A stretch of DNA of 64,000 nt from Lacisediminihabitans sp040549525 (GTDB lineage: Bacteria > Actinomycetota > Actinomycetes > Actinomycetales > Microbacteriaceae), in assembly GCF_040549525.1 (NCBI RefSeq), contig NZ_JBEPTM010000001.1, positions 558,001 to 622,000 of the forward strand, given 5' to 3'. The notes beneath the pieces were generated by a model, which had not been told where the DNA came from, did not search any database, and saw nothing but the letters and a program-made list of their open reading frames with translations. Position 1 is the first letter of the stretch, and each line of letters opens with the position of its first letter. Of the stretch, positions 8,933-16,817 are shown piece after piece. The translations under genes and the position numbers were made by a program.

Positions 8933-9331
8933 ATGACCCTTGCCGCCGACTTCATCGCCCTGGGTGATGAGCACTTCGTGTCGCTGACGACCTTTCGCAA
9001 GTCGGGGGAGGCGGTCTCGACCCCGGTCTGGATCGCCCGCGATGGCGACGACCTCGTCGTCACGACACCCGCGATGAGTGGCAAGGTCAAACGGCTGCGC
9101 AACAGTCCCCGCGTGGAGCTGCGCGTCTGCGATCGCCGTGGCCGCGTGAAAGACGGCGTGCCGGTGTTCCGGGGGAGCGCCGCCATCGAGTCCGGTGACG
9201 ATGTCACGGCGAGACTCGACAGGATCTTCGCCGCCAAGTTCAGACTCGAATACAAGATCTTCATGTTCATCGAGGGCCGCGGCAAGCAGGGCAAGAAGGA
9301 TCGCGTGCTGCTGCGGATCACGCCGGCCTGA
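8933..9331 (+). CDS. PPOX-class (F420-type) oxidoreductase family protein
   Basis: Small split-barrel flavin/deazaflavin-binding protein (132 aa) similar to actinobacterial PPOX-class F420-dependent enzymes. The family pattern is clear: an N-terminal helix, FVSLTTFRKSGEAVSTPVWI as the first strands, then TTPAMSGKVKRLRNSPRVEL with the basic patch that holds the cofactor phosphate, and LRITPA at the end. ATG 8933 has only a short GGAG just upstream. It is divergent from the exporter and may respond to the same regulator. Substrate unknown; FMN or haem utilisation by related folds cannot be excluded. Confidence 0.8.
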   Translation: MTLAADFIALGDEHFVSLTTFRKSGEAVSTPVWIARDGDDLVVTTPAMSGKVKRLRNSPRVELRVCDRRGRVKDGVPVFRGSAAIESGDDVTARLDRIFAAKFRLEYKIFMFIEGRGKQGKKDRVLLRITPA

Positions 9332-9355
9332 CCGAACCGAACCGAACCGAACCGA
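9331..9355 (+). repeat. Pentanucleotide tandem repeat, 5 x ACCGA
   Basis: Five perfect tandem copies of ACCGA begin at the stop codon of the PPOX gene and extend into the 251-bp intergenic stretch before the secreted CAP-like gene. Confidence 0.9.
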
Positions 9356-9410
9356 ACTGGGGCTCGGCTCGTCGGTGGCCGGATTGTGCCCCGGACAGGG
9401 GGAGAAACGC

Positions 9411-9470
9411 ACATTCTGTCCCCTCACTCTGACGGAATGTAAGCAGCGAAACGCCCCCACTTCGGGGGCG
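9411..9470 (+). terminator. Two stem-loops downstream of the PPOX gene
   Basis: An inverted repeat ACATTCTGTC / GACGGAATGT (9411-9440, one mismatch, 10-base loop) is followed by a stable hairpin CGCCCCC / GGGGGCG (9452-9458, 9464-9470). They probably terminate the PPOX transcript, although no T run follows. The first could also be an operator for the secreted-protein gene. Confidence 0.5.
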
Positions 9471-9582
9471 ACTTTCGGCTCCTCCTCCCGTATTTGCTTG
9501 TGATGCCCCTGCCCGGGGCCTACCGTTGGCCGTAGGCGCGGCGAAGATCTGTCGGTCTCACAGGGGTTCGGGGGAATCTGGC

Positions 9583-10521
9583 ATGAAGCGGTTCGCACTA
9601 CTCACGACGGTTCTCACCGCCGTACTGACGCTCGTTCTGCCGTTCATCGGTGGAAGCGGCCCGTCGCTCACCGGCTCCGTATCTGCCGCGACCGCGGCCG
9701 GTTCTGCGACCCCCCGCTATGCCTCGTCCCTCGCCGCCCCGGCGGCATCCGCCGCGGTCGCCCCCGTCACGGTTGTCACCAACGAGGTGCTGGCTGCGAA
9801 GGCTCAGGCGGCCACGGCGGCCTACCTGAAGTCCGATTCCGAGCATCTCGGCCAGAAGCCCGTGCCGATCCCGGTCGTCGTCGCCCCGCCCGCGGCGCAG
9901 CCCTCCGCGAGCGGTGCTCGCCCGAGCCGCGGTGGTTCGAGCGGCGGTTCCAGCGCCGGGGGAAGCACCGCCGACCGTCGCGCCGCGGCAGCAGCGGCCG
10001 GCACATCCTGCCCGGGCAGCGCGGGCGGCGGCGGTAGCGCACCGGGCGGAAGCGAGTCGGGCATCGGGGGAACCACCAGCGGCGACATCCAGTCCTTCTC
10101 GGCCACCCTCAATGCCATCCGCGCAGCCAACTGTCTGCAGCCCATCGCCCCCGGCAACTTCCGTTACGACTCCTGCATGGAGCAGCGCCTGTACTGGATG
10201 GCCGAAGACCCGAGTACCAACCCGGGCAACACCTGGGGTCACTCCGGTGTGCGGAGCCTCGCCCCCGACGCCAACGGGGTCTACTATTCGGACGCCGTGC
10301 CGGCCAAGGGATGCGACGGAAACCTCGCGGGAGGATCGGGCAACACCGGAGCGACAGTCGCCCAGAAGTGGTGGGACTCGCTTGCCCACCGCGCATCCCT
10401 CTATCGCCCCGGAGTGGCGAGCACGAGCGGCGTGTGCATCTACTTCGCAATGACCCACGGGGGAGTGCCAGGCGAGAGTAGCGGCTTCACCCGCGCCGCG
10501 GCGCGCTGGGGTGGCTGCTGA
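9583..10521 (+). CDS. Secreted CAP/SCP-like domain protein
   Basis: Exported protein (312 aa) with a hydrophobic signal sequence (MKRFALLTTVLTAVLTLVL), an Ala/Ser/Gly-rich low-complexity linker to about residue 170, and a C-terminal globular domain resembling the CAP (SCP/PR-1-like) fold. The domain shows FSATLNAIRAANCLQPI, EQRLYWMAEDPS, NTWGHSG, VAQKWWDSLAHRASLYRP and VCIYFAMTHGG in the expected order; several Cys could form disulfides. ATG 9583 is chosen because it begins the signal peptide; the longer frame from 9526 does not. Function in the envelope or outside is unknown. CAP assignment rests on pattern order only. Confidence 0.7.
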   Translation: MKRFALLTTVLTAVLTLVLPFIGGSGPSLTGSVSAATAAGSATPRYASSLAAPAASAAVAPVTVVTNEVLAAKAQAATAAYLKSDSEHLGQKPVPIPVVVAPPAAQPSASGARPSRGGSSGGSSAGGSTADRRAAAAAAGTSCPGSAGGGGSAPGGSESGIGGTTSGDIQSFSATLNAIRAANCLQPIAPGNFRYDSCMEQRLYWMAEDPSTNPGNTWGHSGVRSLAPDANGVYYSDAVPAKGCDGNLAGGSGNTGATVAQKWWDSLAHRASLYRPGVASTSGVCIYFAMTHGGVPGESSGFTRAAARWGGC

Positions 10522-10543
10522 GCCACTGCTAGATTCTCGTTTC

Positions 10544-11551
10544 ATGACTGTGGAAGAGACGACGAACCCACCCGCGCCGATTCGCTGGGGCATTCTCGGC
10601 ACCGGCTTCATCGCCCACACCCAGACTGCCGATCTCATCGGATGCGGCTTCACCGTCGCGGCAGTCGGCTCCCGTTCCCGGGAGTCGGCCGAGGCGTTCG
10701 CGGGGGAGTTCGGCATCCCCGTCGCGCACGGAAGCTATGAAGACCTCGTCGCCGACCCCGGCGTCGATGCGATCTACATCTCGACGCCGCATCCGTTCCA
10801 TGCCGCGAACGCGCTGCTCGCGCTGCGGGCGGGCAAGCATGTCCTCGTCGAGAAGTCCTTCACTGTCACTGCCGAGGAGGCGCGCGAGGTGGTCGAGGCC
10901 GGCGAAGCCGCCGGGCTCGTGGTGATGGAGGCGATGTGGACCCGCTTTCTGCCTCATATGGTGCGCATTCGCGAGATCATCGCCGCCGGAACTCTCGGCG
11001 ACGTGAGAACCCTGATCGCCGACCACAACCAGAACCTGCCGAAGGATCCGCTGCACCGCCTCAACAACCCGGAGCTCGGGGGCGGCGCACTCCTCGACCT
11101 GGGCATCTACCCGGTGTCCTTCGCGTTCGACCTCTTCGGCGCCCCGACCCAGGTGAAGGCACTGGCCGCGATGACCGCGACCGGTGTCGACCGACAGACC
11201 GCCATCGTGCTCGGATTCGAGGATGACCGGCAGGCCGTGCTGCACTGTGCTCTCGACACCACGGGCCCGAACACCGCCTCGATCCTCGGAACGGATGGCC
11301 GCATCGACATCGACGCCGTGTGGTATTCGCCCACGAGCTTCACCGTCTTCGATGCCGAGGGCGCGGTGATCGAGCGATTCGAGAGCACCGTCTCGCATCG
11401 TGGCATGCAGTACCAATCCTGGGAGTTCGAACGGCGAATCCGGGAGGGCGACCACACTCCGGCCATCCTTCCGGCGACCGAGAGCGTGCGCATCATGGAG
11501 ACCCTCGACGCGGTCCGTGCGCAGATCGGTCTCTCCTACCCCGGCGAATAG
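10544..11551 (+). CDS. Gfo/Idh/MocA family NAD(P)-dependent oxidoreductase
   Basis: Cytoplasmic dehydrogenase (335 aa). The N-terminal Rossmann domain has GILGTGFIAHT (residues 16-26), followed by the family motif HVLVEKSF (EKP variant with Lys) and an alpha/beta C-terminal domain with GGALLDLGIYPVSFAFDLFG, which carries the conserved D and Y of GFO_IDH_MocA_C. ATG 10544 fits the Rossmann start; an 11-codon longer frame begins inside the preceding gene. It stands 19 bp upstream of the carboxypeptidase gene. Probable substrate is a sugar, inositol or diol; not resolvable here. Confidence 0.88.
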   Translation: MTVEETTNPPAPIRWGILGTGFIAHTQTADLIGCGFTVAAVGSRSRESAEAFAGEFGIPVAHGSYEDLVADPGVDAIYISTPHPFHAANALLALRAGKHVLVEKSFTVTAEEAREVVEAGEAAGLVVMEAMWTRFLPHMVRIREIIAAGTLGDVRTLIADHNQNLPKDPLHRLNNPELGGGALLDLGIYPVSFAFDLFGAPTQVKALAAMTATGVDRQTAIVLGFEDDRQAVLHCALDTTGPNTASILGTDGRIDIDAVWYSPTSFTVFDAEGAVIERFESTVSHRGMQYQSWEFERRIREGDHTPAILPATESVRIMETLDAVRAQIGLSYPGE

Positions 11552-11570
11552 GCCCGGTTATCATGGGTGG

Positions 11571-13373
11571 GTGAGTGACCCGAAGGATCCGCAGCTCCCG
11601 CAGCCGCCGATCGATCCCCCGAGTGCGGCGCCGGCGCAGCCTCCGACCGTGCCTGCCGCGGTGCCGCCTGCCGCGGTGCCGTCTGCCCCGGCCTCACCTT
11701 CGCCCGTGCCGCTGACCAGACGCGAAGCGCGGGAGCTCGAGCAGTCGGGCCAACTGCCCGTCACGGCGGCGGTTCCTCCGGCCGCAGAATCTCCTGCCGA
11801 CCCTCCGTCAGCCGTGCCTCCGGCGACCGACGCTCCGGCAACCGTACTTCTCCCCTCCTGGGGCACCGCGCTCTTCTCTCCATCCCCGCCTCCCGAGCAG
11901 CCGACGCAATTGCTTGCCACCTCCGCTGCGCCGGAAGCATCGGCGGCCGGCGCTCCCCCCGGAACTCGCGGCGGCATCTTCGCGCTCATCGCGAAGCATC
12001 CGAACGCCTGGCTGTTCTCCGCTCTCGGCGTCGTCTTCGCGCTCCTGGCCACCGGATCCGTGCTCACCGGCATGGCCGTCGGCTCGGGCTCGGCGGATGC
12101 CTCGGCTCCCGGAGCCGCCGTTGGCCCGAGTGCCACGCCGACCCCCACCCCGGCCCGTGACGTCCCCGCCGCGATCGCCGCGGCCACGCGCCTGCGCACC
12201 TGTTCCGTCGTCGCGCCAGCCACCGACCCGAACCTCCTCACCTTCCAGGCCTCGGTGATCAACGCCACAACCGGCGAGGTGCTCTTCGATCGCGGGGGCG
12301 CCACACCCTCGCGCACCGCGAGCGTGCTCAAGACCCTCACTGCGGCTGCGGCGCTCAACGTGCTCGGGCCCGACTACCAGATCTCGACCAAGGTCTACGC
12401 GGGTGCCACACCCGGCACCGTGGTGCTCGTCGGCGGCGGGGATCCCACGCTGAGCGTGCTGCCCTCCGGCCAGGAGAGTGTGTACAGGGACGCACCGAAA
12501 CTGAGCGATCTCGCGCAGCAGGTGTCCGCAGCCAGCCCCGTGCCGATCACGGACATCGTGCTGGATTCGAGCTTCTGGGACCCGAACGACAACTGGGATC
12601 CGAGTTGGGAGCGCAGCGAACAGTCCGAGGGGTACCAGCCCGAGGTGACCGCCCTCACGGTCGACGGGGGCCGGGCGGATCCCCGCAAGCAAGACAGTCC
12701 GCGCAGCAGCAACCCGATCGCCGACGCGGGTGCCGCCTTCGCCGCCGACCTCGGCGTCTCCGGGGCCGAACACATCACCACCGGCACGGCGCCAGCCGGC
12801 GCCACCCTGCTCGGTGAGGTGAAGTCACGGCCGGTGAGCGAACTCGTGGCCTACATGCTGCCGGTCTCGGACAACACCCTCGGGGAATACCTCGCGCGCC
12901 AGACCTCGAAGGTCGCGGGCAGCGACGGATCCTCGGCCTCTCTCGCGAAGGTGATCCCGGCCGCCCTCACCAAGTACGGCCTCACCACCACCGGAGTGGT
13001 CATTCGCGACGGATCGGGGCTCAGCAATGACAACGCAGTGCCCGCCGCCTTCGTCGCGCAACTGATGGCCAAGGTGTCTGCGGGCCAGCAGAACCTCCGC
13101 ATCATCTACGACGCGCTGCCGATCGCGGGCAAGACCGGCACCCTCGCCAGTCGGTTCACCGGGGCGAACGCGGTGGCACGGGGAGCGGTCAACGCGAAGA
13201 CGGGCTGGATCAAGACCGAGTACGCGCTCGCCGGCGTCGTGCACGCCACCGACGGCACCACCCTCGCGTTCGCGTTCTACGCCCTCGGCGCCATCAACAG
13301 TCGCACCATTCCTGCGCTCGACACCATCACCACCGCCGTATTCAAGTGCGGTAACAACCTCTCGAACAACTGA
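11571..13373 (+). CDS. D-alanyl-D-alanine carboxypeptidase/endopeptidase, PBP4 (S13) family
   Basis: Class C penicillin-binding protein (600 aa) that trims peptidoglycan stem peptides outside the membrane. A cytoplasmic Pro/Ala-rich N-terminus of about 140 residues precedes one TM anchor (AWLFSALGVVFALLATGSVL). The catalytic domain has the three penicilloyl-serine motifs in order: SVLK (SxxK), SNDN (SxN) after DGSGL, and KTGT. GTG 11571 is chosen because upstream frame residues overlap the preceding gene. In many actinobacteria dacB is followed by tilS and hpt; here a nicotinamidase gene follows 4 bp later. Confidence 0.92.
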   Translation: MSDPKDPQLPQPPIDPPSAAPAQPPTVPAAVPPAAVPSAPASPSPVPLTRREARELEQSGQLPVTAAVPPAAESPADPPSAVPPATDAPATVLLPSWGTALFSPSPPPEQPTQLLATSAAPEASAAGAPPGTRGGIFALIAKHPNAWLFSALGVVFALLATGSVLTGMAVGSGSADASAPGAAVGPSATPTPTPARDVPAAIAAATRLRTCSVVAPATDPNLLTFQASVINATTGEVLFDRGGATPSRTASVLKTLTAAAALNVLGPDYQISTKVYAGATPGTVVLVGGGDPTLSVLPSGQESVYRDAPKLSDLAQQVSAASPVPITDIVLDSSFWDPNDNWDPSWERSEQSEGYQPEVTALTVDGGRADPRKQDSPRSSNPIADAGAAFAADLGVSGAEHITTGTAPAGATLLGEVKSRPVSELVAYMLPVSDNTLGEYLARQTSKVAGSDGSSASLAKVIPAALTKYGLTTTGVVIRDGSGLSNDNAVPAAFVAQLMAKVSAGQQNLRIIYDALPIAGKTGTLASRFTGANAVARGAVNAKTGWIKTEYALAGVVHATDGTTLAFAFYALGAINSRTIPALDTITTAVFKCGNNLSNN

Positions 13374-13377
13374 TCTC

Positions 13378-13980
13378 ATGACCCGCGCCCTGTTCATCAT
13401 CGACGTGCAGAACGACTTCACCGAGGGCGGAGCGCTCGGCGTCGAGGGCGGCGCGGCCGTCGCCGCGGCGATCACGCGGTATCTGGCGCAGCATCCGCAT
13501 CGCTATGACCAGGTCTTCGCCTCCCGCGACTGGCACGACGCAGAGGGTGACAACGGCGGCCACTTCGCGAGGGGGCACTCCGGCGAACCGGATGGCCCGG
13601 ACTTCGTGACCACCTGGCCGGTGCACTGCGTGGCTGGCACGACCGGTGCCGATTACCATCCGGCATTGGACACCTCTGCCGTCACGGTCGGAGTGCGCAA
13701 GGGGCAGGGACGCCCGGCCTACTCGATCTTCCAGGGCGTGACCGACTCCGGGCAATCTGTGGTGCAGAAGCTCGACGAACTGCAGGTCGACGAGGTGGAT
13801 GTGGTGGGCATCGCCACCGACTACTGCGTGCTCGCCAGCGCGCTCGATGCCGTGGCGGCGGGCCGGACGGTGAGGGTGTTCGAGGACCTCGTCGCCGGTG
13901 TCGATCCGGTGTCGAGCGCGCTCGCCCTCGAGCGCCTGGCGGCGGCCGGGGTGCGGGTCGAAGGGTCGCCGCAAAACTAG
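13378..13980 (+). CDS. pncA: Nicotinamidase / isochorismatase family amidohydrolase
   Basis: Cytoplasmic hydrolase (200 aa) converting nicotinamide to nicotinate in NAD salvage. The catalytic triad is visible: Asp9 in FIIDVQNDF, Lys in VGVRKGQG (about residue 105) and Cys in IATDYCVLAS (about residue 149). The metal-binding set is present as DWHDAE plus a downstream His. This combination matches PncA rather than a generic isochorismatase. Four bases separate it from the carboxypeptidase stop, so it is likely co-transcribed; the aldehyde dehydrogenase gene begins 9 bp after it. Confidence 0.88.
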   Translation: MTRALFIIDVQNDFTEGGALGVEGGAAVAAAITRYLAQHPHRYDQVFASRDWHDAEGDNGGHFARGHSGEPDGPDFVTTWPVHCVAGTTGADYHPALDTSAVTVGVRKGQGRPAYSIFQGVTDSGQSVVQKLDELQVDEVDVVGIATDYCVLASALDAVAAGRTVRVFEDLVAGVDPVSSALALERLAAAGVRVEGSPQN

Positions 13981-13989
13981 ACTGATCGC

Positions 13990-15462
13990 ATGAGTGTGAT
14001 CTCCGAATCCGAACTTCTGTCCCGTGTGCCCGACCGGCTCTTCATCGGTGGGGACTGGGTGGAATCCACCTCTGGACGATCGATCGAGGTGGTCGATCCG
14101 TCGACCGGGCTGGTGATCAAGACCATCGCCGATGCCTCGGTCGCCGACGGAGCCCTGGCGATGGATGCCGCTGCGGCCACGCAGGCTTCCTGGGCGGCAA
14201 CCGCGCCCCGGGTGCGCGGCGAGATCCTGCGCCGGGCCTTCGACCTGCTGCAGGAGCGCGCTGATGAATTCGCGCTGCTGATGACTCTCGAAATGGGCAA
14301 GCCCCTCGCCGAAGCGCGCGGCGAGGTCACCTATGGTGGCGAGTTCCTGCGCTGGTTCAGCGAGGAAGCCGTGCGCATCGGCGGCCACTACGGGGTGAAC
14401 CCCGAGGGCACTGGTCGCATGTTCGTCACCCGCTTCCCGGTCGGACCCTCTTTTCTCATCACCCCGTGGAACTTTCCCCTGGCGATGGCGACCCGCAAGA
14501 TCGCGCCGGCGCTCGCGGCCGGGTGCACCGCGGTCGTGAAGCCCGCCGAGCTGACCCCTCTCACCACCCTCTACTTCGCGAAGCTCCTCGAGGAGTCCGG
14601 CCTGCCGAAGGGAGTGCTCAACATCATCACGACCTCCACCTCCGGCGAGGTCTCCGCACCGATCATCGCCGATTCCCGCTTGCGCAAGCTCAGCTTCACC
14701 GGGTCGACGCCGGTGGGTGTCCGCCTGCTCAAGCAGGCCGCCGACAACGTGCTCCGCACATCCATGGAGCTGGGGGGCAACGCCCCGTTCCTGGTGTTCG
14801 AGGATGCCGATCTCGATGCCGCCGTCGACGGCGCGATGATCGCGAAGTTCCGCAACATCGGCCAGGCCTGCACCGCGGCCAACCGGTTCATCGTGCACGA
14901 GTCGGTAGCCGCGGAGTTCGCCACACGCGTGACCGAGCGGGTCAACTCACTGACGATCGGGAGGGGCACCGAGACCGGGATCTCGATCGGACCGCTCATC
15001 AACGCCGCAGCGGTTGCCAAGGCCGACGAGCTGGTCTCGGATGCGGTCTCCCGCGGTGCGACAGTTCTCACCGGGGGAACCCCGGTCGACCGCGATGGCA
15101 GCTTCTACGCACCCACAGTGATCACCGGGGTGACGCCGGGAAGCGACATCCTGCGCGAAGAGATCTTCGGACCGGTGCTGTCGATCACGACCTTCACCGA
15201 CGAGGCGGATGCGGTGGCCAAAGCCAACGACACCCAGTATGGCCTGGTGAGCTACGCCTTCACGCGCGACCTGGCCCGCGGACTTCGACTGATCGACAGC
15301 ATCCAGACCGGCATGATGGGCCTCAACGTGGGAGTCGTCTCGAACGCGGCGGCGCCCTTCGGCGGAGTCAAGCAGTCCGGCCTCGGACGCGAGGGCGGCG
15401 ACGTCGGCATCGACGAGTACCTCGAGACGAAGTACGTGCTCGCGCCGGCCACCGTCGCGTGA
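13990..15462 (+). CDS. gabD: NAD(P)-dependent succinate-semialdehyde dehydrogenase
   Basis: Aldehyde dehydrogenase (490 aa) that oxidises succinate semialdehyde to succinate in GABA or related catabolism. It carries the oxyanion-hole region PWNFPLAM, the coenzyme loop SFTGSTPVG, the general base in MELGGNAP and the nucleophilic Cys in GQACTAANRF. The C-terminal SYAFTRDLARGLRL and GLGREGG stretches are characteristic of GabD-type enzymes. The stop overlaps the GTG of the methyltransferase gene. Family assignment is firm; the semialdehyde substrate is inferred from overall resemblance. Confidence 0.88.
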   Translation: MSVISESELLSRVPDRLFIGGDWVESTSGRSIEVVDPSTGLVIKTIADASVADGALAMDAAAATQASWAATAPRVRGEILRRAFDLLQERADEFALLMTLEMGKPLAEARGEVTYGGEFLRWFSEEAVRIGGHYGVNPEGTGRMFVTRFPVGPSFLITPWNFPLAMATRKIAPALAAGCTAVVKPAELTPLTTLYFAKLLEESGLPKGVLNIITTSTSGEVSAPIIADSRLRKLSFTGSTPVGVRLLKQAADNVLRTSMELGGNAPFLVFEDADLDAAVDGAMIAKFRNIGQACTAANRFIVHESVAAEFATRVTERVNSLTIGRGTETGISIGPLINAAAVAKADELVSDAVSRGATVLTGGTPVDRDGSFYAPTVITGVTPGSDILREEIFGPVLSITTFTDEADAVAKANDTQYGLVSYAFTRDLARGLRLIDSIQTGMMGLNVGVVSNAAAPFGGVKQSGLGREGGDVGIDEYLETKYVLAPATVA

Positions 15463-16247
15463 CCGTCGTCGAGATCACGGACCTCTCCGATCCGCGACTC
15501 GCCGACTATTCCCACCAGACGGATGTCGCGCTCAAGAAGGCGCGCGGCACGGAGCACGGCCTCTACATCGCCGAGTCGGCACTTGTGCTGCAGCGGGCGC
15601 TCGCCGCAGGGCATCGGCCGCGCTCGGTGCTCGCCCTCGGCAACACCGTCGACGAGGCGCTCGCGCTGGTGGGTGAGGAGATTCCGATCTTCTCTGGGCC
15701 GAGCGAGCTGCTCGAGGAGCTGACCGGTTACCTGCTGCATCGCGGCCTGATCGCCGCGATGCACCGCCCGGAACTGCCTGCGGCGTCGGCGCTGCTCCAG
15801 GACGCCCGGCGGGTGATCATCCTCGAGAATGTCGCTGACCCCACCAATGTGGGGGCGATCTTCCGCTCCGTCGCCGCCATCGGTGCCGATGCGGTGTTCG
15901 TCACTCCCCGGTGCTCCGATCCGTTCTACCGGCGCGCCATCCGGGTGTCGATGGGCACGGTGCTGCAGGTGCCGTGGACGCGTCTGGGGGACTGGCCGTC
16001 TACCCGGCGGCTGCTCGCGGCATCCGGATTCCAGGTGGCGGCACTGGCCCTGAGCGCGGATGCCGTGAGCCTGCGCGACTTCGCGGCGCCCGAGCGACTG
16101 GCGCTCGTGCTCGGCGCCGAGGGGGAGGGCCTCACCGCTGAAGCGCTTGCCAGCGCCGACACGGTGGTTCAGATTCCCATGGCGCACGGGATCGACTCGC
16201 TCAACGTCGCCGCGACCGCCGCCGTGGCGATGTGGGCGCTCGCCTGA
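15459..16247 (+). CDS. TrmH/SpoU family RNA 2'-O-methyltransferase
   Basis: SAM-dependent 2'-O-ribose methyltransferase (262 aa) with an N-terminal L30-like substrate-binding domain followed by the knotted SPOUT domain. The three SpoU motifs are all present: ENVADPTNVGAIFRSVAAIG (motif 1), LVLGAEGEGL (motif 2) and IPMAHGIDSLNVAATAAVA (motif 3). GTG 15459 overlaps the upstream TGA; the longer frame in the same phase is a shadow of the dehydrogenase. The target (rRNA or tRNA position) cannot be told from sequence. Confidence 0.9.
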   Translation: MTVVEITDLSDPRLADYSHQTDVALKKARGTEHGLYIAESALVLQRALAAGHRPRSVLALGNTVDEALALVGEEIPIFSGPSELLEELTGYLLHRGLIAAMHRPELPAASALLQDARRVIILENVADPTNVGAIFRSVAAIGADAVFVTPRCSDPFYRRAIRVSMGTVLQVPWTRLGDWPSTRRLLAASGFQVAALALSADAVSLRDFAAPERLALVLGAEGEGLTAEALASADTVVQIPMAHGIDSLNVAATAAVAMWALA

Positions 16248-16251
16248 CCCC

Positions 16252-16641
16252 TCAGATCGCTCGCATGCGGTTGTTCCGCGGGTCGTGGGTGAGCTCGGCG
16301 CGGCCGAGCTGTTCGAGCAGCGGGGGCAGGTACATCCCGAACCGTCCGCGATAGCCCTTGCGCAAGCCGTACCATCCGCCGACCGGATTGGTCTCGGCTC
16401 GTCCCCAGGCTTCGACGGTTCCCTCGGCGGGCGTCTTCGATTCGTCGGAGGCACCCAGGTCGACCCAGTCGCCCTGCTCCGTGAGCCAGGAGTGCAGGTC
16501 GTCGATCGCCCGGGACTGGTATTTCAGGGTGGTCGAGCCCACCTGGCAGACGAGTTCGTCGCCCTCGACGAACATCGTGTAGTTCGAAGATCCGGGAGCC
16601 GTGACCAGCTCCCAGGGGTCGTCCTTCGTTCCAGCGGCCAT
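16252..16641 (-). CDS. Conserved small hypothetical protein
   Basis: A 129-aa soluble protein of no family I can name. It begins MAAGTKDDPWELVTAPGSSN, has a strand-rich centre (FVEGDELVCQVGSTTLKYQS), the stretch DDLHSWLTEQGDWVDLGA and an aromatic/basic C-terminal half with GGWYGLRKGYRGRFGMYLPP. There is no signal peptide or TM segment. GC and codon use match its neighbours. It converges on the methylase gene with a 4-bp gap. The compact single-domain layout suggests a real, conserved actinobacterial gene. Confidence 0.72.
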   Translation of the reverse strand: MAAGTKDDPWELVTAPGSSNYTMFVEGDELVCQVGSTTLKYQSRAIDDLHSWLTEQGDWVDLGASDESKTPAEGTVEAWGRAETNPVGGWYGLRKGYRGRFGMYLPPLLEQLGRAELTHDPRNNRMRAI

Positions 16642-16685
16642 CGTCGGCTCCTCTGCTCAGCAGAAATCTAGCGCATCCCCACGTC

Positions 16686-16782
16686 ATCATTCAGGAATGT
16701 GTGGGGCTGGTGTGACGGATGCTGCAGGAGTCGACCTCATCCGTGCCATCCGTCTCATCCGTCGCAGATGTTCCTGAATGAT
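16686..16782. repeat. 97-bp palindromic element, family I, copy 1
   Basis: Bounded by perfect 12-bp inverted arms ATCATTCAGGAA (16686-16697) and TTCCTGAATGAT (16771-16782). The interior is not shared with other copies except for the start TGTGTGGGGC and GTGTGACGG-like stretches. It lies alone in the gap between the small hypothetical gene and the MsbA-like exporter, with no nuclease gene nearby. Confidence 0.92.
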
Positions 16783-16817
16783 GGAGAGCGCGGAAGGGGT
16801 GGACCAAGCGGAACGCC

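Noticed and set aside
7104..8936. Large + strand frame antisense to the MFS exporter
   Set aside because: Its product is a low-complexity Glu/Arg/Asp/Gly-rich shadow typical of antisense frames in high-GC genes; the exporter on the other strand has full family motifs.
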